Positions 1-8,730 of a stretch of DNA of 64,000 bases are shown piece by piece (the first letter of the stretch is position 1; each line of letters begins with the position of its first letter). The stretch is taken from the NCBI GenBank assembly GCA_964469905.1, contig CAYXZW010000001.1, positions 1 to 64,000 on the forward strand, in the 5' to 3' direction. The position numbers and the translations under genes were made by a program. This stretch comes from MVRV01 sp964469905 (GTDB lineage: Bacteria; Desulfobacterota; Syntrophia; Syntrophales; Smithellaceae). Under the pieces are notes generated by a model. That model saw only the letters and a program-made list of their open reading frames with translations, ran no database searches and had not been told where the DNA came from.

Positions 1-109
1 GGACGGCGTCATCGGCAATTTGCTGCGGTGTGATGGGCAGATATTCCGACATGGTGGGGGTGTGAATGCTTCCCGTGACCGCTGAAGTGATTATGACTTT
101 GTCTTTCAT
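1..109 (-). CDS. BKACE (beta-keto acid cleavage enzyme, DUF849) family protein, N-terminal fragment
   Basis: Only the first 36 codons lie in the window; the rest runs off the left edge. The translation begins MKDKVIITSAVTGSIHTP and continues with the family's typical SEYLPITPQQIADDAV stretch, which matches the N-terminus of beta-keto acid cleavage enzymes (Kce-like). Enzymes of this family condense a beta-keto acid with acetyl-CoA to give acetoacetate and a new acyl-CoA. An AGGAGGAT ribosome-binding site sits just upstream of the ATG. It follows the dehydrogenase gene on the same strand with a gap of about 70 bases and is likely in the same operon. The exact substrate cannot be told from this fragment. 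Confidence 0.8.
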   Translation of the reverse strand, partial: MKDKVIITSAVTGSIHTPTMSEYLPITPQQIADDAV

Positions 110-182
110 AGAAATATTTAATCCTCCTTTTTTATCCTTATGTTATTTCCCTGTCTGGAAGTGTATGTTTAAAAGAAATGAA

Positions 183-1091
183 TTATTTCTTTTTGGGATC
201 CAGAAAATCAGGCCCAAGAAATTCGGGATTGGGATAAGTATAAAATCCTTTCCCGGTCTTTACTCCCAGCTCACCTTTCTTTATCTTTTCCAACAGTGCT
301 TCCGGCGGTTTATCTTTCGGGTCTTTCGAGTCATTGTAATATACCATTTCAATATCATAAACTACGTCCAAACCGACAGTATCCATAAAACCAAAAGGTC
401 CGATAGGCATTTTGCTGAAGATGCGCCAGGCCCGATCTATATCGCGGAAATCAACAAAACCGTTGCCCCACATATAGAGCGATTGTTTTTTAATTGCCCG
501 CCAGACGCTGTTGAAGCAGAAACCAAGTATCTCTTTGTTTACCAGCAGCGGAACACAACCCAGCGAACGAATCCAGGCCTCACCCTTTTCCATAACTTCA
601 GGCAGGGTCTTGCTGCCGCCGGCCAAATCAGTCATATACATGCCTTGTAAGGGAAGATAAAAGTGAGTATTAATACACTTTTCCGGCCGTCCGCTCGCAT
701 CTTCCATCCGGGAAATGGGCATGGATGAACTATTGGAAGCAAATATTGCTTGAGCTGGTGCATTATCTCCCATCATTTTAAAGACTTTGCGTTTTATCTC
801 CAGATCTTCAAAAACAGCCTCCACCGCAAAATCTGTATCCTTTAGAGCAACAGCAGGATCGGTGGAAAATGTAATGCTCTTCTTTAAATCATCCCATTTT
901 TCCCAGGGAATAGCCGGAGTGATTTTTTTATTTTTAAAATCGGCGTTTAATCGGTTATAAGTGTCATCAAAAGCACTCTCTTTTGTGTCGTAGACACTGA
1001 CTTTGTAACCGGAATGTGCTGAAAGCAGTGCTATCTGAGTACCGAGAAAACCCGCCCCGACAACTGTTACTTTTTCAAATGGATTGCTCAT
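183..1091 (-). CDS. 3-hydroxyacyl-CoA dehydrogenase family protein
   Basis: 302 residues. The N-terminal Rossmann fold has the NAD motif VGAGFLG (residues 11-17). The family SNSSSMPIS segment (about 120-128) precedes the catalytic His143 (INTHFYLP), and an Asn-containing GFCFNSVW segment follows near 192-199. The usual catalytic Glu, 12 residues after the His in the LVEV motif of this family, is Asp155 here (MTDLAGG), and the NP after the His is LP. Members of this family include L-carnitine 3-dehydrogenase, which feeds BKACE enzymes. Sitting between a GntP permease and a BKACE gene, it probably oxidises a 3-hydroxy acid (free or CoA-bound) to the 3-keto form. The family is clear; the substrate is inference. 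Confidence 0.85.
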   Translation of the reverse strand: MSNPFEKVTVVGAGFLGTQIALLSAHSGYKVSVYDTKESAFDDTYNRLNADFKNKKITPAIPWEKWDDLKKSITFSTDPAVALKDTDFAVEAVFEDLEIKRKVFKMMGDNAPAQAIFASNSSSMPISRMEDASGRPEKCINTHFYLPLQGMYMTDLAGGSKTLPEVMEKGEAWIRSLGCVPLLVNKEILGFCFNSVWRAIKKQSLYMWGNGFVDFRDIDRAWRIFSKMPIGPFGFMDTVGLDVVYDIEMVYYNDSKDPKDKPPEALLEKIKKGELGVKTGKGFYTYPNPEFLGPDFLDPKKK

Positions 1092-1180
1092 AATTACTCC
1101 TTTTCTGCATAAATATAATAAATGGAAAATCGCAATTCTTCCTCCCGATCAAAGTGCTCAGGAGGAAGAGAAGCTAGTCT

Positions 1181-2491
1181 TTAGTACATCAAAATTCCGA
1201 GAGGAATTACTATTATCAGGGTTAACAGCGTCACCATGATATGAGCGAAAAATATGTGTTTATAAGCAGTCATGTGCGTTAACCCGGCGATGGCCAGGAA
1301 TGTAATGACAACCCCGTTATGCGGCATGGCATCAAAACATCCTGCGGACATGGTAGCAACCCGGTGAATAAGCTCAGGGCTGAGTCCCAAAGCCAGATAT
1401 TTCGCTGATAATGTTTCCAGGATGATTCCCAAACCGCCGGAAGCCGAACCGGTAATTGCGGCCATGATATTAGTGGCAATAGACAAAGAAACAATCGGAT
1501 GCATTGGCAGCGTTAACATCCAGGCGGTGATAACTTTGAAACCGGCTGTAGCCGCAACTGCCATACCGTAACCGACATCAGCGCAGGTATTGACGATCGG
1601 AATAACAGTATTAACTGCACCCTTGGTGAGTGTATCCAGAATGTTCGTGAAGTTCTTGAAGAAGAATACGTAGGAGACCAATGCTCCAGCGGATAGGGCG
1701 ATAACGGCGTCAAGTTTAAGGACATTCAGCAGAACGATAACCACAACCAGGGGAATAATGCTGAGCCAGAAGTTGGGGAGTTTTTCCAGAGAAACATCGG
1801 CGACGCTAACTAAACCGACTCCGGCGGGAGCAACATAGCCTTCTCCCTTCGTCTTGTATTGTTTTACAGCATACAATATGTAGATATGGGTGAAAATAAG
1901 AACAAAAATTGAAGCGATAATGCCCAGTGCCGGTGCCGCCATCGGTGTGGAAGCCATATATTTTGTGGGCATGATATTCAATATCTGCGGGGAGCCGGGC
2001 ATCATGGTCATGGTCACAGAACCAATACCCACGGCAAAAGAAATAGCGAACAGATTCCAGGGAATATTCAAATCCTTGAACATGGGCCGGGCAATGGGAA
2101 TCATAACGAAGACGACCACGAATAAGCTTACACCGCCGTAAGTCAGGGCAATGGCGATAACGCCGGCAGCCCAGATGGCGGCAATGGCACTCTTGCGCCC
2201 GATCACCTTTAAAATGCCTTCAGCAATCGACCGCGCGGCGCCGCTGTCTTCCATAAACTTACCAAAGAGAGAACCGGCCAGAAATAGCAAATAAAATTTG
2301 CCGGCATAGTTGACGAAACCCTTCATATAAGGTCCATAAAGTGTTTGTACGATGTTCATGCTGGAAAATAAGGCAACTATAACGGCTGCCAGGGGCGCAA
2401 TCAAAATGATGTGCCACCCTCTCAGAGCAAGAACGATGATGAATACTAGGGACAAAACGATTCCAATGATACTGATAGTGCTTACGTCCAT
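1181..2491 (-). CDS. GntP family permease
   Basis: 436 residues, almost entirely hydrophobic, with a dozen or so predicted membrane spans and the GntP-type layout: a first span at residues 5-25, a glycine-rich re-entrant-like stretch (LTYGGVSLFVVVF, about 116-128) and TMMPGSPQI near 160. GntP permeases take up gluconate, 3-hydroxybutyrate and related hydroxy acids by proton symport. The gene follows the two-component genes and precedes the dehydrogenase and BKACE genes, so it is the likely uptake step of this unit. A strong AGGAGGAGG ribosome-binding site precedes the ATG. The substrate cannot be read from the sequence. Confidence 0.85.
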   Translation of the reverse strand: MDVSTISIIGIVLSLVFIIVLALRGWHIILIAPLAAVIVALFSSMNIVQTLYGPYMKGFVNYAGKFYLLFLAGSLFGKFMEDSGAARSIAEGILKVIGRKSAIAAIWAAGVIAIALTYGGVSLFVVVFVMIPIARPMFKDLNIPWNLFAISFAVGIGSVTMTMMPGSPQILNIMPTKYMASTPMAAPALGIIASIFVLIFTHIYILYAVKQYKTKGEGYVAPAGVGLVSVADVSLEKLPNFWLSIIPLVVVIVLLNVLKLDAVIALSAGALVSYVFFFKNFTNILDTLTKGAVNTVIPIVNTCADVGYGMAVAATAGFKVITAWMLTLPMHPIVSLSIATNIMAAITGSASGGLGIILETLSAKYLALGLSPELIHRVATMSAGCFDAMPHNGVVITFLAIAGLTHMTAYKHIFFAHIMVTLLTLIIVIPLGILMY

Positions 2492-2547
2492 AAAAAATCC
2501 TCCTCCTGTTTGAATTATGATTTACTTTTAAAGAAGGATAGCAAAAC

Positions 2548-2610
2548 AATCAATGGGGGGTAGCCCTAATTAAATGGGGGAATTCCTCTACTTTTTAATC
2601 TGTGGGGGGG
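2548..2610. promoter_or_regulatory. three G-tract direct repeats upstream of the GntP gene (candidate operators)
   Basis: Read on the plus strand, three copies of AAT-N(3-5)-TGGGGG(GG) start at about 2548 (AATCAATGGGGGG), 2568 (AATTAAATGGGGG) and 2597 (AATCTGTGGGGGGG). The spacings of 20 and 29 bases are near two and three helical turns. They lie in the 124-base gap between the LuxR-type regulator gene and the permease gene, where an operator for that regulator would be expected. The repeats are visible directly; regulator binding is inference. Confidence 0.5.
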
Positions 2611-2615
2611 ATTGG

Positions 2616-3284
2616 TTAGTCTTCCCAGAGATCGGGATCAACTACTCCGATTTTAATTGCGTACTTCATTAGACCGATACGGTCATGCACTCCGAGTTTA
2701 CTCATAATACTCGTGCGGTGCTTTTCCACAGTCTTGGGGCTTACGCAGAGAAGGTCTCCAATTTTGCTGGTCGAGAATCCTTGCGCGACCAGGCGAAAAA
2801 CCTGCTGTTCCCTTTCTGACAGGAGATCATATCCGCTTGCTGCCGGATTGCTGACCTTTCGCTTGGCGTAGGAACCAATAACTTCCGTACGCAGTTTGGA
2901 GCTGAGAAAATATTCTCCGCGGTGAGCTGAGCGGATAGCTTCCAGAATATCGGAACTCGGAGAGGCTTTCAATACATAACCCAAAGCTCCGGCGGCGAGC
3001 ACCTGTCTAACATAGGTTTCTTTCGAATGCATGGAAAGCACAACTATTTGCGTTTGTGGCACGGATTCTTTAATCAGACTGATTGCTTCCAGTCCGGTTA
3101 ATTGCGGCATGGCTATGTCGAGGAGTGTCACATCCGGACGAAACGCCTTTACTTTCTCCAGACATTCTTTCCCGTCTTCGGCTTCTCCAACGACTTCCAT
3201 ATCAATCTGGCCGCAGAGGAGTTGCCTCAATCCATCCCGTACAATAGCATGATCGTCAGTGATTAATATTCTTATTTTATTCAT
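2616..3284 (-). CDS. LuxR/NarL-family response regulator
   Basis: 222 residues. An N-terminal receiver domain (about 4-120) carries the acidic pocket (DDHAIVRDG), the phospho-acceptor Asp in DVTLLDIAMPQ near residue 55, and the Ser and Lys switch residues. A C-terminal LuxR-type helix-turn-helix (about 155-215) shows LSEREQQVFRLVAQG and KTVEKHRTSIMSKLG. It sits 7 bases downstream of the histidine kinase gene, so the two form a two-component system. It probably controls the GntP-dehydrogenase-BKACE genes downstream, whose gap contains three direct repeats. Confidence 0.92.
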   Translation of the reverse strand: MNKIRILITDDHAIVRDGLRQLLCGQIDMEVVGEAEDGKECLEKVKAFRPDVTLLDIAMPQLTGLEAISLIKESVPQTQIVVLSMHSKETYVRQVLAAGALGYVLKASPSSDILEAIRSAHRGEYFLSSKLRTEVIGSYAKRKVSNPAASGYDLLSEREQQVFRLVAQGFSTSKIGDLLCVSPKTVEKHRTSIMSKLGVHDRIGLMKYAIKIGVVDPDLWED

Positions 3285-3291
3285 TATTTTC

Positions 3292-4788
3292 TCAAGTTAT
3301 TGGTAATTCAATTCGGATTATTGTTCCCTTACGGGGGGCCGAAGCAATATCAATGTTGCCCCGCAAAGCAGCTACCCGTTCTTTCATGCTCTGCAGACCT
3401 ATCCCCTGGTTTTTTATGCTCTTTGGTAAACCGTTATCCGACTGCTTAAAACCGATACCATTATCCTTGATAATTAATATTACCCAAGGATAACTGTTGG
3501 TTAGCATAATTATAACGGAAGTTGCTTTAGCATGCTTGCGAACATTGGTCAGGCACTCCTGACAAAATCTATAGAGAACAGTTTCTGTCTCCGGGTTCAG
3601 TCTTTTCTTAAAGCCGGTAACTTCCAGTTTGATTTTGATATCAGGATGCCTTTGAGTAAGTTCTTTAATATACCATTCCACAGCAGGGAGTAAACCAAGA
3701 TGATCCAGGACATCAGGGCGAATATAGGAAGTTGTTTTTCTTACTATATCGGCAAGTTTTTCAACATTAGATATAAGGTTTCCGAACTTATTAATTTGCT
3801 CCCTGGATTCTGTCGGCAATGAACGTTGCATCGCTTCGAGGTCAAAATGCAATGCTGTCAGGGCTTGGCCGAACTCATCATGAATATCGGCAGCAATCTT
3901 TTTTCTCTCTTTTTCGGCAGCCTCAATGAGCCTGTGTGTTAAGAGTCGGATTTCTTCTTCTGCCCGCTTGCTTTGACTTATGTCAATAAAATTACCGATA
4001 ACTGCCGGCTGCCCCATATATGAGGCACGTGCTACTCTTAATTCCACCCAGATGGAAGATCCATCCTTTTTTAAGCCACGGAAGGGATACTGATAGGGGA
4101 AAAAGTCTTTTTTTGTTCTTCTTAAGCCTCTCTCCTTAACCACTGGTCTGTCTTCGGGATGAACGACCGCCCAAAAGGCTTTACCGAGAATTTCCGACGG
4201 TGAGTCATACCCCAGCAATTCGACAAAGCGCTGATTGGCGTAACAGAACCGCGTATTCTGATGGATAAAAATTGCCGCCAACGAATTTTCAGCAACTGTC
4301 CGGTATTTTTCTTCCGATTCGATCAATGCCCGTTCGGCCTTCTTACGAGCGGTGATGTCAATGACAAATCCTTCATATCCATCCATGCTACCATTTATAG
4401 TACGGCGTGCGGTTGATGTCTGCACATCAATGATAGTGCCGTCCTTCCGGCGAAAGCTGGTTTCAAACTCCGGTATAAAGCCGCATTTTTCGATTTTTTG
4501 CAGAAAACGAACCCGGTCTTGAGGATCGGCGTAAATTAGACGAGCTTCCATTCCGACCAGTTCATCACGGCTGCTATAACCCAAAAGATCGAGCCCTGAT
4601 TTGTTGATATCAAGGAGCTTGTTGTTACGATCCGTGCGGTAAACCATGACAGGAGAATGTTCAAAAATATGAGCATATCTTTTTTCGGATTCTTTTAGTT
4701 CCTTGGCAACAGCTTTATGAGATGCAATATCCTTTTCCAGTTTCCGGATTCTATTTTTAAGAACTTCAATGCTTTCTTTATTAACCAT
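3292..4788 (-). CDS. PAS-domain sensor histidine kinase (NarX/DegS type)
   Basis: 498 residues, no membrane span, so probably cytoplasmic. It has a short coiled coil (5-32), two PAS domains (about 34-150 and 158-278) each closed by a DITA/DISQ-type linker, a HisKA_3 dimerisation domain with the phospho-accepting His in KKIAADIHDEFGQALT (near 300), and a HATPase_c domain (about 390-495) with IIKDNGIGF and GIGLQSMKERV. The HisKA_3 type pairs with LuxR/NarL regulators, and the partner gene lies immediately downstream. The sensed signal is unknown; the downstream genes suggest a hydroxy acid or a redox state. Confidence 0.92.
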   Translation of the reverse strand: MVNKESIEVLKNRIRKLEKDIASHKAVAKELKESEKRYAHIFEHSPVMVYRTDRNNKLLDINKSGLDLLGYSSRDELVGMEARLIYADPQDRVRFLQKIEKCGFIPEFETSFRRKDGTIIDVQTSTARRTINGSMDGYEGFVIDITARKKAERALIESEEKYRTVAENSLAAIFIHQNTRFCYANQRFVELLGYDSPSEILGKAFWAVVHPEDRPVVKERGLRRTKKDFFPYQYPFRGLKKDGSSIWVELRVARASYMGQPAVIGNFIDISQSKRAEEEIRLLTHRLIEAAEKERKKIAADIHDEFGQALTALHFDLEAMQRSLPTESREQINKFGNLISNVEKLADIVRKTTSYIRPDVLDHLGLLPAVEWYIKELTQRHPDIKIKLEVTGFKKRLNPETETVLYRFCQECLTNVRKHAKATSVIIMLTNSYPWVILIIKDNGIGFKQSDNGLPKSIKNQGIGLQSMKERVAALRGNIDIASAPRKGTIIRIELPIT

Positions 4789-5192
4789 GTTTACACTATC
4801 CCGTTACGAAGGCGGCATGAAAAGGTGATAAAAAATCAGGTACAATAGGCATCACACCCTATTGATTGGTTTTACCTAAGCAATAATAAATGAGAATACA
4901 TCTATTGCTGAAATTATGAAATGAATAGACGAAAAAAGCAACGTTGTCAACAGACGAATTTCACGAACGAATTTCTCTGTGTGGCAACCGGTGGGGCCTA
5001 AAACACAGAACATTTAATTTCCACAGGTCCTATATTCCGCAAAGCGCAATAGCATTATTCAATAAATATCTTATCAAGATAAACACAACTCCGCGGAGAG
5101 CGCCAATCAACCTTAAATCTTTACATGTCTGATACTGAGTGATATAAAAGAATCAAGTATCGACGGGAAACAGAAAAGCGGCAGAATTAAAA
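4789..5192. other. 404-base divergent intergenic region, no gene seen
   Basis: This stretch separates the minus-strand histidine kinase gene from the plus-strand lptC gene and should hold both promoters. A 62-codon open frame at 4944-5132 has no ribosome-binding site and no recognisable protein character and is rejected. A short inverted repeat TATCTT-ATC-AAGATA lies near 5069-5083. No confident promoter, RNA gene or riboswitch was seen. Confidence 0.5.
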
Positions 5193-5747
5193 ATGAAACT
5201 AGATAAAAAAAAAGTAATACTCTTATCAATCTTAGTTATTTTATTGGCGTCGGTTTTTTCTGTCGTTTACGTTATTCGCAATTTCAGTGATAAGCCAAAG
5301 AACACGTTGAAGATATTGCCCGATCACATTGATTTGCAAATAAAAGATTTCGTCTATACGGAGGTAGGCGAAGCGAACTCTAAATGGGAAGTTAAAGCTA
5401 AAACTGCCCAATATAACAAAAAACAGAATTATGCCGTATTCGATCAAGTTCAAATAAAATTGACGACGGCAGAAAAAAAAGTGTATGTGATGACCGGTGA
5501 TAAAGGGCATATGCTGACGGACAAAAAGGATATTGAAATTAAAGGCAATGTCGCCATTGTATCCGAGTCGGGAGATCGTTTTATCACTGATTATCTTAAA
5601 TATTCCGATGCAGAGAAGAAATTTTATACCGATGCTCCGGTAACTATGGAGAATAATCGGATGAAAATAAAAGGTAAAGGACTCACGCTTTTCATGAATA
5701 CCGGAGAATTAAACCTTTCATCTTCTGTAAAAGCAAAAATAAATTAG
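5193..5747 (+). CDS. lptC: LPS export ABC transporter periplasmic anchor LptC
   Basis: 184 residues with one N-terminal membrane span (about 9-28) followed by a periplasmic beta-jellyroll typical of LptC (IKDFVYTEVGEANSKWEVKAKTAQ, read in shorter pieces across residues 50-75). LptC binds LptB2FG in the inner membrane and passes lipopolysaccharide to LptA. The gene is followed after 12 bases by lptA and then lptB, the conserved export cluster. The ATG was chosen because it places the membrane anchor at the N-terminus; the upstream ribosome-binding site is weak. Confidence 0.9.
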   Translation: MKLDKKKVILLSILVILLASVFSVVYVIRNFSDKPKNTLKILPDHIDLQIKDFVYTEVGEANSKWEVKAKTAQYNKKQNYAVFDQVQIKLTTAEKKVYVMTGDKGHMLTDKKDIEIKGNVAIVSESGDRFITDYLKYSDAEKKFYTDAPVTMENNRMKIKGKGLTLFMNTGELNLSSSVKAKIN

Positions 5748-5759
5748 TCAGGAAACAAA

Positions 5760-6314
5760 ATGTTAATTAAGAAAATATTTGCATTATTGATGATGTTTGT
5801 ATTTTTAGTAGTGCCCAATTTACATGCCAAAGATAATGCAGTAAAAAAAGATAAACTTAATTCCAAGGAGCCGATAGAAATAGTATCCGACCGCATGGAT
5901 GCTTATAATGAAAAAAAGCTGGTAATATTTTCCGGTAATGCGGTTGCTACACAAGGTGATAAGGAGATTAAATCAGACCGTTTATTTTTGTATTATAAAA
6001 AAGATACTAGTAAAAAAGACAAAGTTGGGGCTAAGGAGATCGAAGGAACTGGCGATCTGGAAAGAATTGAAGCTAAAGGAAATGTTATAGTAACGCAAAA
6101 AGAACGAATTGCCACGGGAGATGAAGCTGTATATCATCAGGATAGCGGGCAAATTATTATGACCGGTAATCCGGTATTGCGCGACGGGAAAAACCTGATA
6201 AAAGGAGATAGGGTTATTGTTTTTACCAATGAAGATCGCGGAGTAGTGGAATGCGAACCGAAAAAAAGAGTTAAAGCAATTATCTACCCGCAAGATAAGA
6301 AGGAAAATAAATAA
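5760..6314 (+). CDS. lptA: LPS transport periplasmic protein LptA
   Basis: 184 residues. A cleavable signal peptide is evident (KKIFALLMMFVFLVVPNLHA, cleavage near 23) followed by an OstA-type fold: PIEIVSDRMDAYNEKKLVIFSG and later AKGNVIVTQKER and GNPVLRDGKN segments. LptA forms the periplasmic bridge carrying LPS from LptC to the outer-membrane LptD. It lies between lptC and lptB, which settles the assignment. The C-terminal tail is lysine-rich. Confidence 0.92.
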   Translation: MLIKKIFALLMMFVFLVVPNLHAKDNAVKKDKLNSKEPIEIVSDRMDAYNEKKLVIFSGNAVATQGDKEIKSDRLFLYYKKDTSKKDKVGAKEIEGTGDLERIEAKGNVIVTQKERIATGDEAVYHQDSGQIIMTGNPVLRDGKNLIKGDRVIVFTNEDRGVVECEPKKRVKAIIYPQDKKENK

Positions 6315-6333
6315 TAATTCAAGAACGAAAAAC

Positions 6334-7056
6334 ATGAGTAATTTGTCGGCAAAAGGTTTAACAAAAATTTACAGCAAGAGAAAAGTCGTCAACAATATAG
6401 ATTTGTCGATTTCACCTGGTGAAGTAGTAGGTTTACTCGGACCTAACGGCGCCGGTAAAACAACAACTTTTTATATGATTGTCGGCCTGGTTAAGCCCGA
6501 TGATGGAGAAATATTTCTCGATGGTGAGGATATTGGCAGATATCCCATGTATAAGAGAGCGCGGCGAGGGTTAAATTATTTGCCCCAGGAACCCTCAATA
6601 TTTCGCAAGTTAACAGTGGAAGAAAATATTCTGGCAATTCTGGAAACGCTCAATTTGCCGGAAGAGGAAAAAAGAGAAAAGCTCCAACAACTGCTGGGTG
6701 AATTGGATTTGACGGGATTGGCTAAAAATCACGCCTATTCTCTTTCCGGCGGAGAAAGAAGAAGAGTAGAGATTACAAGAGCATTGGTTACATCGCCGAA
6801 GTATATTCTTCTGGATGAACCGTTTGCCGGCATTGATCCTCTGGCGGTTGCAGATATTCAGAAAATAATTGCCAAATTAAAAGCAAAAGGAATCGGCATT
6901 ATTATTTCTGACCATAATGTCCGTGAAACTCTTTCCTGTTGTGACCGCGCATATATTGTTAATGAAGGAGCAATCCTGGTAGAAGGTCAACCGGAAGTAA
7001 TCGCCGAGAGTGAATTGGCCCGGAAGTTTTATTTTGGTGAAGATTTCAGTTTATAA
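6334..7056 (+). CDS. lptB: LPS export ABC transporter ATP-binding protein LptB
   Basis: 240 residues, a complete ABC ATPase: Walker A GPNGAGKTT (about 36-44), Q-loop in YLPQEPSIF, signature LSGGERRRVE, Walker B YILLDEPFAGIDP and the switch His in ISDHNVRET. The last is the LptB-type signature (DHNVRETL). It powers LPS extraction with LptF and LptG, whose genes lie about 6 kb further on the opposite strand. Followed after 26 bases by rpoN, as in many Proteobacteria. Confidence 0.96.
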   Translation: MSNLSAKGLTKIYSKRKVVNNIDLSISPGEVVGLLGPNGAGKTTTFYMIVGLVKPDDGEIFLDGEDIGRYPMYKRARRGLNYLPQEPSIFRKLTVEENILAILETLNLPEEEKREKLQQLLGELDLTGLAKNHAYSLSGGERRRVEITRALVTSPKYILLDEPFAGIDPLAVADIQKIIAKLKAKGIGIIISDHNVRETLSCCDRAYIVNEGAILVEGQPEVIAESELARKFYFGEDFSL

Positions 7057-7082
7057 TATCAAAAAGATGAAGAAGAATTAAT

Positions 7083-8561
7083 ATGGCTTTTGAATTAAAA
7101 CAAAATCTCAGGCTTTCTCAGCAGTTGATTATGACACCGCAGCTGCAGCAGGCAATAAAGCTCTTGCAGTTGTCACGCCTGGAACTTGTTGATACGATTA
7201 ATCAGGAAATGGAAGAAAACCCTCTCCTGGAGGAAGCGCAGCCCGACGATGTGGGAGAAGATGAAATCCATTTAGCCAACGAAGATGATGTCCAATCAAT
7301 TGAAAAGCAAGATGTAAAAGCAATTGAACGCACGGAAGAGATTACCGGTGAAGGAGATGGCCGAGAAGAATTTGATTGGAGTAATTATCTGGAAGATTAT
7401 GGGCCGGTCGGTGTAACTTATGATCGTAAGGATGCGGAAGCTCCGGCCTGGGACAATATTATAACAGAAAGCCAATCGCTTACCGAACATTTGATGTGGC
7501 AAATGAAGCTCTCTCCTTTTACAGAGGAAGAGGTGCGGATAGGTTCTCAAATAGTAGGAAATCTTGATCAAAACGGTTATTTATGCGCTACGGTTCAGGA
7601 AATTGCCCAGCTAGAACAAGTAGCCGAAGAATTCGTTGAAGCTGTATTAAAAAAAGTGCAGGAGTTTGATCCGGCAGGGGTTGCTGCCCGAGATTTACAG
7701 GAATGTCTTTTAATTCAGGCAAGAATGCTCGGAGTCGAGAATAAGGTTATCGAAGTAATAATTAAAGATCACCTCAAAGACCTGGAACTGAAAAATTATG
7801 TACACATTGCCCGTAAATTAAAAATACCTTTGCGTGAAGTGGAAAATGCAGTTCTTTTGATCAGTAACATGGAACCGAAGCCCGGAAGTATGTTTTCCGA
7901 AGAAAAAGTACAATCAATAATTCCTGATGTCTATGTAGTTAAGTCAGGGGATGAATATAAAATAATACTAAATGATGACGGAATGCCGCGCCTGCGAATA
8001 AGCAATTTTTATCGGGAAGTTATGGCTGGTATGGGCGGACATGGTGATCATAACGAGGAAGAAAACGGGAAGAAATATATTCGGGACAAGGTTCAATCGG
8101 CAACATGGTTAATTAAAAGTATACAACAGCGTCAAAAGACCATTTACAAAGTTGCTGAAAGTATTGTGAAATTTCAAAGAGATTTTTTTGACCGGGGAAT
8201 CAGCTTCTTAAAGCCATTGATTCTCAGGGATGTGGCTGATGATGTGGAAATGCACGAATCTACCATCAGCCGGGTTGTGACAAATAAGTATATGCATTCT
8301 CCCCGGGGTATTTTCGAAATGAAATATTTCTTTGGAAGTTCAATTCAGAGAACAACTTCCGGTGAGACAATTGCTTCCAAAAGCGTTAAAGAAGAGATTA
8401 AGAATCTGGTCAATCAGGAAGATCCTAAAAAACCTTACAGTGACTGCGAAATAGTAGATCGGCTGGAGCAAAAAGGAATAAATATCGCCCGGCGTACTGT
8501 TGCTAAATATCGGGAAATGATGGGGATATTACCGTCGTCGAAGAGAAAGAAATATTTTTAA
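7083..8561 (+). CDS. rpoN: RNA polymerase sigma-54 factor
   Basis: 492 residues with all three regions: the glutamine- and leucine-rich activator-interacting region (FELKQNLRLSQQLIMTPQLQ, residues 3-22), an acidic linker (about 45-105), the core-binding domain, and the C-terminal DNA-binding part ending with the RpoN box ARRTVAKYRE. Sigma-54 directs transcription from -24/-12 promoters with enhancer-binding activators. The lptB-rpoN-hpf-ptsN order around it is highly conserved. Confidence 0.97.
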   Translation: MAFELKQNLRLSQQLIMTPQLQQAIKLLQLSRLELVDTINQEMEENPLLEEAQPDDVGEDEIHLANEDDVQSIEKQDVKAIERTEEITGEGDGREEFDWSNYLEDYGPVGVTYDRKDAEAPAWDNIITESQSLTEHLMWQMKLSPFTEEEVRIGSQIVGNLDQNGYLCATVQEIAQLEQVAEEFVEAVLKKVQEFDPAGVAARDLQECLLIQARMLGVENKVIEVIIKDHLKDLELKNYVHIARKLKIPLREVENAVLLISNMEPKPGSMFSEEKVQSIIPDVYVVKSGDEYKIILNDDGMPRLRISNFYREVMAGMGGHGDHNEEENGKKYIRDKVQSATWLIKSIQQRQKTIYKVAESIVKFQRDFFDRGISFLKPLILRDVADDVEMHESTISRVVTNKYMHSPRGIFEMKYFFGSSIQRTTSGETIASKSVKEEIKNLVNQEDPKKPYSDCEIVDRLEQKGINIARRTVAKYREMMGILPSSKRKKYF

Positions 8562-8613
8562 AGTGATTGGCGGCAACTGGCGATGATATATTTAAAGATG
8601 GTGAAAATATTGG

Positions 8614-8642
8614 TTGACTTTTAGTTTTGACATCACTATATG
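8614..8642 (+). promoter_or_regulatory. candidate sigma-70 promoter for hpf
   Basis: TTGACT (8614-8619), a 17-base spacer and TATATG (8637-8642) lie in the rpoN-hpf gap, about 90 bases before the hpf start. The transcript leader would contain a small hairpin (CTGGC/GCCAG). It suggests hpf can be transcribed separately from rpoN. Prediction from consensus only. Confidence 0.45.
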
Positions 8643-8730
8643 ACTGGCCTTCGTTTGCCAGGGGTTATGCGCAAGAAGTTAAAGTAGTAGTAAGCTTTTG
8701 ATGAGCTTAAACTAATCAGGAGGAAAAATA

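Noticed and set aside
4944..5132. 62-codon plus-strand open frame in the 4.8-5.2 kb gap
   Set aside because: No ribosome-binding site, odd composition and no recognisable protein pattern; treated as non-coding.
8562..8730. Sigma-54 promoter in the rpoN-hpf gap
   Set aside because: No TGGC-N(9)-TTGC pattern at the right spacing; TGGC and GCCA there belong to a small hairpin.
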